The notes beneath the pieces are model-generated. The model was not told the origin of the DNA. It made no database searches and saw nothing but the letters and a program-made list of their open reading frames with translations. Positions 11,922 through 22,005 of a DNA stretch of 64,000 bases are shown in pieces (positions within the stretch are counted from its first letter, which is position 1; each line of letters starts with the position of its first letter). The translations under genes were made by a program, and so were the position numbers. Source of the DNA: Heterohyrax brucei. Its lineage: Eukaryota > Chordata > Mammalia > Hyracoidea > Procaviidae. The stretch lies in NCBI GenBank assembly GCA_028571685.1, contig CM053146.1:61475431-61539430 (forward strand), given 5' to 3'.

Positions 11922-12149
11922 GCTTAGCTCTGATACCTCTATCACTCTCGGTAAGAGATCTTATTTCTTTAATCCAAGTGGAATTTACATTTTAAAGAAA
12001 AGGGGAAAATACTATTGCCTCCAACTGTTATCATTAAGCCAACAGAACCAGGCTCTGAATTACACAATACACAGGAAGAAGCCATTTGCAATATGGAAGT
12101 GCTTATCATACCTTTCCAAAATTCAACTCAGCCTTCTCCTCACCCTTCT

Positions 12150-12835
12150 GACATCTTTTTCCTAGTTTTTGAAACCTCATGGGCTGCTAAATCCACTTAT
12201 GTTAAACCTCTGCCCCAAATTTCCAATATCCACTCAAACAAGAAGCAAAAGAAGGACTGGTTCCCATCAAACAGGATTTCTTAGCATGGAACTGTCTCTT
12301 GTACCAGCCTGTGTAATGTTTCCATTCTTCCAGTTAAAATACCAAATAACAGGATTTATCAAATCTTCCACCTACTTTTCTTAGATTCTGTTTGCATATT
12401 TGCAGCCATTACACCTTACAAAACAAAATCTATGTTGCTGCACTACATTCATGATTTGCTGGTTTCTCACCACCCGTCAGGCCTGCCTTGACAGCAGGGT
12501 AGCTTTACTGAATCACCTAGCTGCAGGTGGGCATAGGTTCTGAAAGAAAAATTAAAATTAGCTCAGCCTTCTGTTAAATATTTGGGAGAGTTAATTTCTG
12601 CAGAAGGTACCTCTATTGATCCTGAATTGAAAGATGCTATTCATATCTATCCTATATCTGAAACAAAGAAAAAGTTACAAAGTTTTGTAGGACTCTGCCT
12701 ATTGCCAAACCTGGATTTTCAATCTTTCTTTACTGGCTCAGGCTTTATGTAAATATTCAAAAGTCCCTGAGCTGGATCCATTCCAAACTGCACCAGAAGA
12801 TCAAGGGGCCATAGATAAATTAAAAAGGGGCACTA
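12150..12835 (+). pseudogene. Class I reverse-transcriptase remnant (pol)
   Basis: Translation in shifting frames gives the fingers region, then YIHDLLVSHH at 12444-12473 where retroviral polymerases have the YxDD catalytic box. The first Asp has become His. Downstream come 'SVKYLGELIS' and a thumb region ending in 'EDQGAIDKLKRG', a typical class I layout. Stops and frameshifts occur throughout. The L1 fragment begins just after this point and separates it from the connection domain. Confidence 0.75.
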
Positions 12836-12839
12836 ACCT

Positions 12840-13283
12840 TCCAGGGGATACAACAGAGAGTCCTTGGTGGATTGAGAGAAAATTAGGGAGCAGACTCAAA
12901 TTCATGTACAAAGATTAGAGAAACCCCAAAAGACGTGGCCACAGGACTCTGATAGCCCAGAACTAAAACCATTCATTAAGCCAGCTCTTCTAACAAAGAT
13001 TAGACTGGAGTATAAGACATAAAATAATACCAGTGAATGGTGCTACTTAAGTAGCTACGTAAGCTTAGATACGTAGCTCCTGTCTGGATGTGAGATGAGA
13101 TGGCAGATGTGGACACGAGCTGCTTGAATGGACACAGCAAACACAGGGTGGAGAGGAGGAAGGAACTGTCACATTGTAGAGAGAGCAACCAAGGTCACAT
13201 AATTACATGTGCAAGATTTTACAAGAAACTGACTTGAACTGTAAACTTTCATTTAAAGCACAATAAATAAATAAATAAATAAG
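12840..13283 (+). mobile_element. L1 3' UTR fragment inside pol
   Basis: Contains the L1 3' UTR blocks 'gactggagtataagacataa', 'gaaactgacttgaactgtaa' and 'actttcatttaaagcacaat', and ends in an (AAAT)n tail at 13263-13282. The same blocks end the L1 at 53.6 kb. Strongly 5'-truncated. No clear target duplication seen. Confidence 0.85.
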
Positions 13284-13299
13284 GAGATTTTAACGAACA

Positions 13300-13610
13300 C
13301 ACTTGCTCTAGATTTTACTAATTTCCATTTAAACTTTTTCTTATTTGCACATGAAGCATCTAGAAACACTTTAGGTCTAATTTAAAAACTTGGAGGAGAA
13401 AAGATCTATGGGTTATTACAGCCTACAGCTTGAACCTGTAGCCAAGGGATATCCTCTCCACCTGAGGACTGAGGCTGCCACTGCTAAACTAGTGGAAAGC
13501 ACAGCAGATGTGACACTGGGAAATTTTTTAGATGTCAATGTGCCCCTTATTGTGTCTGCCTTACTTAATTCTGCCTTGACATAACATCTTTCTGCCAGCA
13601 GGATCACCTC
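13300..13610 (+). pseudogene. pol connection/tether remnant
   Basis: Resumes the pol reading after the L1 insertion. FFLFAHEASRNTLGL, then GYYSLQLEPVAKGYPLHLR and, further on, TLGNFLDVNVP correspond in order to the connection region of class I retroviruses. A 64-codon open stretch at 13390-13584 is what is left of the frame. Confidence 0.7.
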
Positions 13611-13619
13611 CTATTTAAA

Positions 13620-13633
13620 ATATATATATATAC

Positions 13634-13663
<30 letters not shown>
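13620..13663. repeat. (TA)n microsatellite
   Basis: Roughly 22 TA units with scattered C and G interruptions. It lies between the connection and RNase H remnants, so it expanded after the provirus decayed. Confidence 0.95.
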
Positions 13664-13664
<1 letters not shown>

Positions 13665-13739
13665 AAACAGTAGATTGCATTCCAAGGGCCTGTTTAAATC
13701 AAGTTTTCTTCTCCTCATAACTGAGAATAACTAACCTAC

Positions 13740-14240
13740 ACATGACTGTCTAGACTGATCAACTTTTAATCCCTAGGAAAGAATTAGAAGAGATCTCTTT
13801 AATCCTAATTTAGTTTTGTTTGTGAATGGTTCCTACATAAAAACCAGTCCTACTACTAATCCTCACTATCAAGCTAGCCACACTGTTATGACTTCTGTTA
13901 GTGTTTTTATGGGCAGAAGATAATGTTTGGCAATTATATATGATTTTAGCATGCTATGTGAACAAAGAGAATTTTTAACTTTTCTGCAAATGCCATAAAA
14001 ATTGGCACTTCAGTAGCAAACCTTCCAGATACTCTACCACTTCCCAATAAAATTTCTGTGATATAATTACAAGCTCACTAACCAAAAGGAGTACCCTCAA
14101 CTCAAGAAATTAGAAAAGATAGTCTTGCTGATAGGACAGCCAATCAAGCTACCTCTCAAGCAATTTCTGTACTTAAGATAAATACAGAAAAGGACTTCTC
14201 AAATTCGTCAGTTGCTAACCCCAACCTTCATGTAATAAAC
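13740..14240 (+). pseudogene. RNase H and integrase-start remnant (pol)
   Basis: The translated string LVLFVNGSYI at about 13811-13840 aligns with the first metal-binding motif of retroviral RNase H. The catalytic Asp is now Asn (codon 13824-13826). Downstream an Ala-Asp-rich stretch in another frame resembles the end of RNase H. Frames are broken repeatedly. Assigned by order within the provirus and this motif. Confidence 0.5.
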
Positions 14241-14820
14241 TTAGAAAAACTTTTAAAATGTCAACAGTAAGCCTAGACAAAATTAAGGCCTGGACGTGGC
14301 CTAATAAGAAAACTGTCTTACTCTATTTCCAGCAAGTTCCTGTAACACAAGCCTTACATGAAAGTTCCTACATGAATAAGATAAAATGACTAAGACCTTA
14401 AAAAATATATTAGTTATAGTCATACCTCTATTAATGTTATCTTAGGTTGGGCAGATGCTTATATTTACCATTTTAAAAGCTTTAATTGCTGGATATGTCA
14501 TGCCCTCTCAACTTTTAGTCAGTCTGACGTCCCATGGTGGGTCTTTCTAGAACAGGAATCTTATTGGGTTTCTCTTTATCTACAGATACAAAAACAATAG
14601 AGAAATAGTTCATTACTACAAGAAATTACTATTACCAGACTTATTGCTAAATGACTTTTTCTTGGGTCTGAATGACACTCAGAACATAACTTTTAGTCTT
14701 AACACAATCCTTGCCTTCCTCAATAAGGTTGCACAAGAAGAGCTAATTAAGAACCTTTCAAACTCACAAACAGTACTCTTCATATTGTAGGCATATATCA
14801 ACAACTTTCTGATGAATTTA
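14241..14820 (+). other. Proviral region, probable env leader
   Basis: Lies between the RNase H and env remnants. No zinc-binding or DDE integrase motif recognised; integrase is largely missing or unrecognisable. No open frame of note. Confidence 0.3.
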
Positions 14821-14829
14821 CCTAGTTAA

Positions 14830-15200
14830 CTCTTCAAATGAGGAAGCTAATTCACGCTGTCCTCCTTTGCTGGGAACAATTCCCAGGAATAACCAAGCCA
14901 TCACCAGATCTATGGGATGTCTTCCAATGTCTGAATGTACATCAGTTATAATCTTACAAGCTACTGATTGGTTTGCCACTGACTAGCTTTGACAATCAAG
15001 CATCTAAGAGGTAGCCCCTGATGGCACCTTTTGGCTATGTGGAACAAAAATTGGGCCCTGTTTCCCGCCAAACCAGACTGGAAGATGCAGTCTGGGCCTG
15101 AGATAGACTTAAAGACATATTTTAACTGAACATCCTTTACCAACTAATGTATCCACGTTAAGAGTTCAACTGTCTTGATCAGTGTGTTTCATTTAGCAAT
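14830..15200 (+). pseudogene. Retroviral env surface-subunit remnant
   Basis: Contains a short WLCGT motif (15032-15046) followed by a Pro-rich stretch and a Gly-Arg-Cys-Ser-Leu-Gly motif. This pattern is found near the end of the surface subunit of class I envelope proteins. Many stops occur. The feature is a fossil with no coding capacity; its value is to fix the identity and orientation of the provirus. Confidence 0.6.
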
Positions 15201-15289
15201 GTTGTTCATATCTTAGAAAAGACCTGAAGATGTATGGCACATGTATAAATACCAGATGAATGTGTACAAATTGCTCTAGAAGATAGTAC

Positions 15290-15690
15290 CTAGGGGTTTC
15301 AAGAGATAAAGAGCAAAATAGCAACGATGAGACAAGAAGTACTCCAAAATATAATGGCCCTTTACCTGCTCATTGCCGCCCAAAGAGGTACCCGCGCCAC
15401 AGTAAAATCTGATAGCTGCGTCTATGCGCCTGACAACAGTGCTAGCACTACACATTGCTAATCGTACGCAGTGTGTTACATCTCACCTTAACAGTCGTGT
15501 TCCTTCCTCAACTGATAGGACAGATAATTGGTTTTACTCCTAGGATGCAAAGTGGAAAAACTGTTCCTTTATTTTGGAATCTTTGTATCACTCATAGTTT
15601 ATATTATTGTCATTATTTTTATATTGCTTTGCTTCAGTACATTCTATCCATGAAATATGTTACAAAACATTTGAACTTGCATGTAAAATA
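15290..15690 (+). pseudogene. Retroviral env transmembrane-subunit remnant
   Basis: A translated stretch from 15327 contains ALYLLIAAQRGT and, further on, CVYAPDNS. These are the leucine-rich, conserved ectodomain block and the cysteine region of class I transmembrane subunits. A hydrophobic stretch at about 15560-15640 fits the membrane anchor. The frame is shifted and stopped between the two parts. The block retains several CpGs although the surroundings are AT-rich. Confidence 0.65.
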
Positions 15691-16002
15691 ATGCTGATTT
15701 CACAGGCTTTCACCAACAAACATGCTGTTTAATCATTTCCTTTCTGTTTCTCTTGCCATGTTTATGTTGAGCTCTATTATCCTGTCCTGGATGCGAAATT
15801 TTCCTCAGTATGTGGCCTTGTCTATCAAGATGCACCCTATAAAACCTGCTCACCCTGAAGATGAGGGCTATTAGCTCAGCAAGGTAAAGAAAATAATTTT
15901 TGTTAACCGAAGTTCCTCAAGAAAACCAAGTTGTTGCAGAAGAAAGGCGATGGCATGGCGGAAGATCAGCACCCCTAGTGGAGTTTGATCAAAAACAGAA
16001 AG

Positions 16003-16375
16003 TAAACTAAAGAAATTTTCGAACATGGAAACATTCAACTCAGGACACGAACGGCAGGATCAATATTCATTCCAGGAAGCAAAAGATCACGATGTAAACA
16101 ATTTGTTTCTAGGAATAACGTGTATAACTGAATTAGCTGGTGCTACTCATCTAAATAGTAAACCTTACTCCCCCAGCCAAATCGTCAGTCTTTACACTTC
16201 AGACATTTCATGAAACTGGGTGTATGATTAAATTTTCTTATCTGTGCATAAAAGCTTTAAACTTGATAGAGCGGAGTGTTTGTATGTTTACTTAGTGCGA
16301 TCCAGTTCTAGCTATATTATACCTTAATAAAATTACTTTCACTTCCAAAAGAGTATGAGAATTTCTCCTTTGACA
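16003..16375 (+). repeat. 3' LTR of the provirus
   Basis: Ends CTTTGACA at 16375. Contains a TATA-like 'gcataaaag' at about 16245 and a polyadenylation-like 'taataaaat' near 16327. The start is approximate: the alignment with the 5' LTR begins near 16003, just after a purine run 'aaaaacagaaag' that may be the polypurine tract. Confidence 0.75.
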
Positions 16376-16442
16376 TGTTCTTTAAAGCCACCCACTTGTG
16401 GTATTTTGTTAAAGGAGCACTGAGAAACTAAGAAATTAAACA
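16376..16442 (+). mobile_element. MLT1-like MaLR LTR, right part
   Basis: Reads 'tgttctttaaagccaccc', then 'cttgtggtattttgtt' and '...gagaaactaaga'. This is the terminal segment of a MaLR LTR and continues the sequence interrupted at 9430. It shares TGTT with the left flank. Confidence 0.7.
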
Positions 16443-17560
16443 TTTAAATACCAAACAATGGTTCACATCATGAGCTAAGTGCTTCAGCCTCACTGTCAAT
16501 CCTCTTCCTGAACTATTTTTTCTGTTAATGAGCCGCCATTCTCTCCGCTATTGGAATTCTAGTGTCATCTATGAACTGTCCCTCAGCTTCTTGTCCATTA
16601 TCAGTCGTTCACTATGTCTGTTTATTCTACCTCTTATAAATGTCCCTTACCTCTTTCCTTTCTTTTTCGTTTCACTGCTGTCATTTTAAACAATTCTTCA
16701 TGCCAAAACCGTTAATCAAGGCTTCTTCCTGATACAGTGATCAAGGCAGACATTCTTTACCAGTTAAGCTCAACTGCTGTTTGATTTCAAGAAAATTTCA
16801 GGGGATATTTTTGGTTTAAGGTTTAAAGATTACATCAGGATAATATGGGGGTTGGGCAAGGGATTCATCCAGCCTCTAAGGCTTCAGAAACACTGGAATT
16901 TGAAATTCTGTTCTGAAATTTTATCCTTTTGGTGAGTATTCTTCTACGCAATCTTTGACCAAAATGTTCAGTAACAGTTTTTGGACACTATGCAGTTCCT
17001 TTGGTCTCATGACAAAGGAGACAGGTTAGTCATGGAGATACTTAGCCATACATTCTGTATCCTTCTCCTATTTGGGATTCTCCTCTTCTTCAGTTGCTTC
17101 AGACAAATAAAAACCACTTTTTATGCCTTGAATGGTCATACTCAAGCTTTTAAGACCTCAGCAACTATGCATGAACTAGGAGTACTAAGCACATTATTAG
17201 GCTGATTAACTGAGACCCCCCATGAAACTATGACCCCCAAACCTCCATACCAAGGAAATAAATCCTGTGAGGTATTTGGTGGTACATAGTAGCTTCACAG
17301 CTACTGTTTTTCCTCTTTTTTCCAGTTTCTTGTTCCAAACATATCTATCACACCACTTTTATCACTTATAATTTTTTTACAGATGTACAACTTACTGCCA
17401 GCAATTACGTTGATGGACTGTGCAACCTTACCCTTATTGAATGCAATTTTCCATCACTGCAGATGTAAACTCAGTGTTTCATAAGCAATAATCCCTCTCC
17501 CTCCTGCCCCTGGTAACCACTAAGAAACTTTGGTCTCTGTACTTTTCCTTGTCCTTATTA
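16443..17560. other. Unassigned, possibly old L1-derived
   Basis: Includes a stretch near 17500 ('cctggtaaccactaagaaac') that resembles a block common in old mammalian L1 sequence. Otherwise not assigned. The 74-codon frame at 16981-17205 has no recognisable features. Confidence 0.3.
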
Positions 17561-17657
17561 GGAAACACCGGTGGAATAGTGGTTATGCACTACATCTGCT
17601 AACCAAAAAGCCAGCAGTTCAAATTCACTAGCTGCTCCTTGGAATATCTAGTCCACC
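17561..17657 (+). mobile_element. AfroSINE 5' half
   Basis: Head 'caccggtggaatagtggtta' and tRNA-like 'gctaaccaaaaagccagcag' are present. The element stops within the body ('ggaatatctagtccacc') and abuts the mariner fragment, so its tail is missing. Confidence 0.8.
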
Positions 17658-17950
17658 TTTAAAAGCAATTTTGGAACTCTTTCTAGAATGGCCATCAGAG
17701 CTGTTGTTGTGTTTCCCTTGATGTCCTAAATGTCATCAAAATGTCTTACTTTCAATATTTCCTTTTCTTTGAGTAAAGAAAAAACTCATTGAGGGCCAGA
17801 CCAGGTGAGTAGGGAGGGAGTTTCAATACAGTTATTCATTTACTGGTGAAAAACTCCCTCATAGACAACTATACAACTAAGTTCATGAACTTGCCACCTT
17901 GTCACTGTGCGCAATGGCCATTCTAGAAAGAGTCCCAATGTGCTTTCAAG
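17658..17950 (-). mobile_element. mariner transposase fragment with inverted ends
   Basis: Translated on the minus strand, a block reading LPPYSPGLALNEFFLY matches the conserved 'PPYSPDLAPCDFFL' region just before the last catalytic Asp of mariner transposases. It continues into a segment like the protein's C-terminal helix. The two ends of the fragment are near-perfect inverted copies (17661-17695 and 17914-17946, both containing 'tctttctagaatggcca' or its complement). No start codon or full transposase. Confidence 0.65.
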
Positions 17951-18312
17951 GAAGGACTCGGTACCAGCTCAGGTACATACCTTCCCAAAGGGAATACTTC
18001 AAAGGTGACTGTAGTGATGTTCAGCAGTGAGGTATGCAGCATTTAGAACAATTAAGTTCACAGAGTTAATTGTCAGACCTCATGTATCAAGACTTCATTT
18101 CTCTTACTGGCTAAGAAGTATTCCACTGTATGCATGCACCACATTGACAGTCCAGAAAAATACCCCCCACACATATATTGTTAACTGCTTTTTGAAAAGC
18201 CTGCTAAGTCCCTTCAACAGAGAAAGAAGAGCATCTTCAATAAATGGTGTTGAGAAAATTGGATTTCCACATATTGTTCAAAGATTTCTGGAATTTTCAT
18301 CTTCCATGAAGG

Positions 18313-18603
18313 AGACCCAGATTTGATTCCTGGCCAGCACACCTCTGCAGCCACCAACAAGCTGTCAGTGAACCCTTGGATGTTGCCACAATGCTAAACA
18401 AGTTTCTGCGAAGTTTCTAGACTGATAAACTAGGGAGGACAGGCCTGGGAACCTCTTCTGAAAATAAGCCAGTGAAAACCTTATGGAGCACTACGCTTCC
18501 TCTGAGATCATAGAAGTGGCCCAGAACGCGATAATGTTTCATTTTGTTGTACTTACAGTGACTATGAGTCATGAATTACTGACAGTAGCTAATAAAAACA
18601 ACG
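18313..18603 (+). mobile_element. AFRO-type SINE with RTE-like 3' end
   Basis: Begins 'agacccagatttgattcctg' and passes through 'acctcttctgaaaataagcc' and 'agtgaaaaccttatggagca'. It ends with 'tttgttgtacttacagtgac', 'tatgagtcatgaattactga' and 'cagtagctaataaaaacaac'. The last ~70 bases parallel the RTE 3' end in the other copies more closely than the usual SINE tail does. Confidence 0.7.
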
Positions 18604-20482
18604 TAATATCAAAAGAAATGCCATCTCAACAAATGTGCCTACTGACACATGAAAAAGCAAAAAGAAAAAAGTATGCTAATACATACAGTGTTTATGTGGG
18701 TTACTCAGGAGTTGTCTCTACAATATGCTGGAAGTTAAAACACTTTTTTTTTGTTATTAAATAGCAGGCCAGCTTAACATGGACAATCCAATGGGAGAAA
18801 GACTGTGAAGGTACAGATGCTTTCCTTCACTTTCTGCATGGTTCACATTTGCATTTTGAGAGAAGGAAGAAAATCAAAACAGGTACTTCAGTATATGCTT
18901 TACATAGTCATATAAGCTAAGAGTAAGAGGCTTCACATGGAGGCAAACAAAAAAAGGAACGGCAGGAAAACGGGGACTCCCTTCTAGAGTAATATTGGTG
19001 CAGCTCACCACTGGCGGGTCGCACCTGTGTCTGTACATCAAGGTCAGATGAAAGAATTGTTTCGAGACAGGATGAAAAAATTTAAGTGGAAAACCAGCTA
19101 AGGCTACCTTTAAGTCTCCAGAGCAGTATTAAAGAATGGTGATAATATTTTCTTTTGCTCAAAATCATGCACTTATTTACAAGCATAATTGTAATAAAGC
19201 CAAGACAAAGTTTATGTTACTCAATCCACTCTTGTACAGAAAAATATTTCATAATGCCATATTCAGAAGTCTTTTCAGATGCAAAGATGAAGTACTTTTT
19301 TTCCCCACAAAAATCATTAATATATTCAAGGTTTAACTTTCATTTTACAAGTGTTTCTGAGTGTACCATATGGCACCAGTTAGATTTGAAGGTTTTCATT
19401 TGCTTTTTAAAAATCGGAGTGAGGTTTCCTTTCATAAGCTCAGGCATACCAGTTATTTTTTAATAAGCATAAAACTCCTATGAAACACCAAATGCATGAT
19501 TTCACAGGAAGGGGAAAAAATACATGGCAATATAGTAATTGGCTCATTTAGTTAGGAGCACCTTTGAAGCTTAATAGTAGAGTATAAGCAGTCATTAGCT
19601 TATTAGCTCAAGTTGGACCAAGTGCTGCTTCTTCTTTTTTTTTTTAAAAATAAGTGCTGGAATTCATATCTTGACAAATTGTAAAATGCCTACCCCCTTT
19701 TCAGTTTCCCCTCCCTTGTTCTGCATTCACAAAGAGCAATGAGCTTATTCATGCCAACACAGTCAGCTGGGATAGGAATGTTAATATATTTGAGCAGATG
19801 TGTGCCAACATCACTATGCAAAAACAGGTTGTTGTCTACACCCTATATTGGCACACACCATTCCAAAATAAAAGTCACTAGGACTAGGATTGTGTACTTG
19901 TATTAGACTTCTCCTGTGAAAACGTAGTTGAAGATTATAATGTAGAAGATTTGAAGAATTAAGTCTACTTGCTGATTACAGGCCATGATGACTATAATGA
20001 CAGAAGACCTTCAAATAAAGATGCTATTAGAATAATCTTTAGGAAATGTGAGTAGGAGCCATACTAATTAATAAGCTATTCTTTTTATTTCTTTTTGTAA
20101 GTCTTACTTCATTTTTGATAAAGGAGACAGCGTGATAACCTACTAGAGATTATACTGCTTACGTAAACTGTTTTCCTTTTCAAGACTGAGGCATAATTTT
20201 TTCAATTAGGTTTTTAATTCACTCTGTCTTAATTTCTAAAAGGAGTCACACAGTTTATGTCTGTTTTTCTCATATACATTTTTATTCACTAAGATTAGTT
20301 GTGTCTAAATAAAGTGAGATTATCAAAAAATAAAGACACTGGGATGTACAAAGCAAAACAATCCATTGTTGGATTCCTCAGTAGTAGGCATAGAATTCCT
20401 GGGCAACTGCATAATTTGAGAGCTGATATTTAAAAGTAAAAAATATATACAATGTTCTCTTGACTTTGCAATCTTGTCCACC
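18604..20482. other. Unassigned, repeat-poor sequence
   Basis: No family recognised over 1.9 kb. Overlapping 66- and 102-codon frames near 19136-19463 are AT-rich and without motifs. A T9/A run near 19637-19650 is the only low-complexity feature. Confidence 0.3.
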
Positions 20483-20492
20483 TATGCATTCA

Positions 20493-20688
20493 CTGGTGGC
20501 ACAGTGGTTAAGCACACATTGGGTAATCAGAAGGTCAGTGGTTCAAATCCACCAGCTGCTCCATGGGAGACAGACACTCTAATTCTGTAAAGATTACAGC
20601 TGTGAAAACCCGACTGAGCAATTCTCTACTCTGTCATATAAGGTCACACGATGAGTTGGAATCAACTTGATGGCAATGGGTTTGGTTT
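20493..20688 (+). mobile_element. AfroSINE with 10-bp target duplication
   Basis: Full-length variant with head 'ctggtggcacagtggttaag' and the additional 'gtaaagattacagctgtgaa' block. The tail is 'gagttggaatcaacttgatg' plus 'gggtttggttt'. Flanked by a perfect 10-bp direct repeat TATGCATTCA (20483-20492 and 20689-20698). Confidence 0.95.
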
Positions 20689-20698
20689 ATGCATTCAA

Positions 20699-21808
20699 TA
20701 GATATTGATTAAGCATATTACTTGCTATGCATTATATGAAATTCTTATGACTGATATAAAGGCTGTAGCTCACATCTTCAAGAAATTAACAGCACATGAG
20801 TAAGGGAGGCAGTTACTACTGTAAGAATTATGGTAGAGACAGATACACAAAACTACCGCAGCAAATAACAAGCTACCCAAAGATATAACTTATGTGGACT
20901 TTGATGGACCTTTGAAATATTAGTAGGATATATACTGGTAGAGAAAGGAAGAAATACAGAAGAAGATGGAAGGGTGTAAAAACTACGGTACAGCTAAGGA
21001 AAGGGCTGTAGCTGATGTAGCTCAAATACCAGTGCTGTGGACTGAAGGGAGAAGAAGTTAAGAGACAAGCTGCAGACCACTGAATTATTTACATATTGTC
21101 TTCTTACACTTGGTCTTCATCTACTAGGTAGTAGGAAGCATTAATAAACCCAAGTCCTAGACAGCAGTGTAAAGCACAGGTTAGCAAGATTATGAGATGA
21201 TCAGGAAGCACGTGCAGTAACTCAGGGAAGTAGAGGGGGCTTGAGGTAAGCAACGGAACAAAAGAGAGAATGTGGTGAGAAGGTGTTAGGTATGGAAGTT
21301 TTACAGGGTAACTTCAGTCTAACGTGAGAGATTGGGTAGGTGGTAAATACTAACATCTAAAACGGGAAACATAGGAAGAGGATGGGGTCTAGGGGTTTAC
21401 GAGAGGGAGAAAATGGGGTAGCAAGATCAAGAACTTCATGTTTTGCAACTTGAGTTTAAGATGTTGCTGGAACATAAACTACACATAATCAGTACACATT
21501 TGGACAAATGAGTCTGGAGCACAAGAAAGAAGTCAGAGATAAAACATAGCTGTGTAGCACACAAACAGTAAGATCAAGTCAAGAAAAAGATGATAGTGAA
21601 AACTCAAAAGAGTCTACAGAGTGGGAAGAAAGGAGGACCAAGGTTACACTGCTGCAGAATAGTGATTTTAATGGAAAAGCAGATGAAATAAGAGTCTCAA
21701 AGAACAAGGTATAGAAAGGCAAAGAAGGTATGAAAAACATTTAGAAAGTATCTATCGTGAAAGTCAAAACAGGATGTGGACTCAAGAGAGGGGTGTGATT
21801 AACTGTGT
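20699..21808. mobile_element. Ancient degenerate mammalian repeat
   Basis: Purine-rich text such as 'tttgagtttaagatgttgct' here, followed further on by 'gatgtggactcaagagaggg', resembles a widespread ancient mammalian repeat. I cannot name the family securely. It is continued in part after the SINE at 21821. Another copy seems to lie at 30.4-32.2 kb. Confidence 0.35.
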
Positions 21809-21820
21809 TAAATGTCTAGA

Positions 21821-21993
21821 CCAAACCCCCAAAGTCAAACCCAGTGCCATAGAGTTGATTCTAACTCATAACAACCCTACAGGACAGGGTAGAACTGCTC
21901 CATAGAGTTTCCAAGCAGTGCCTGGAGGATTCGAACTGCCAACCTTTTGGTTAGTAAAGTAGCACTATAAACTACTACACCACGAGGGTTTCC
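21821..21993 (-). mobile_element. AfroSINE, antisense
   Basis: Tail complement 'gagttgattctaactcataa' and head complement 'ccttttggttagtaaagtag' with 'ccacgagggtttcc'. Flanked by TAAATGTCTAGA and TAAATGCCTACA (10 of 12 identical), a slightly decayed target duplication. Confidence 0.92.
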
Positions 21994-22005
21994 TAAATGC
22001 CTACA

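Larger units (their letters stand above)
9435..16375 (+). mobile_element. Class I endogenous retrovirus (degraded provirus)
   Basis: A provirus with both LTRs. It starts TGCAGATG and ends CTTTGACA, and the 4-bp duplication TGTT flanks it (9431-9434 and 16376-16379). Reading left to right: 5' LTR, primer site, an unrecognised leader/gag stretch, protease, reverse transcriptase, connection and RNase H, integrase-like remnant, env surface and transmembrane remnants, 3' LTR. The pol and env similarities are those of gamma-type (class I) retroviruses. Every frame is broken and key catalytic residues are changed, so it is inert. Three later insertions interrupt it: an LTR at 9696-10260, a Tigger-like MITE at 11268-11599 and an L1 3' end at about 12840-13283. 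A (TA)n tract lies at 13620-13663. Confidence 0.85.

Noticed and set aside
13620-13663. Regulatory TA-rich element
   Set aside because: Simple (TA)n microsatellite with no associated promoter feature.
14830-15690. Possible captured env gene
   Set aside because: Stops and frameshifts throughout; no long env frame is preserved.
20493-20560. tRNA-gene-like sequence in AfroSINE heads
   Set aside because: The similarity comes from the tRNA origin of the SINE. The copies lack a full cloverleaf and are flanked by SINE bodies.
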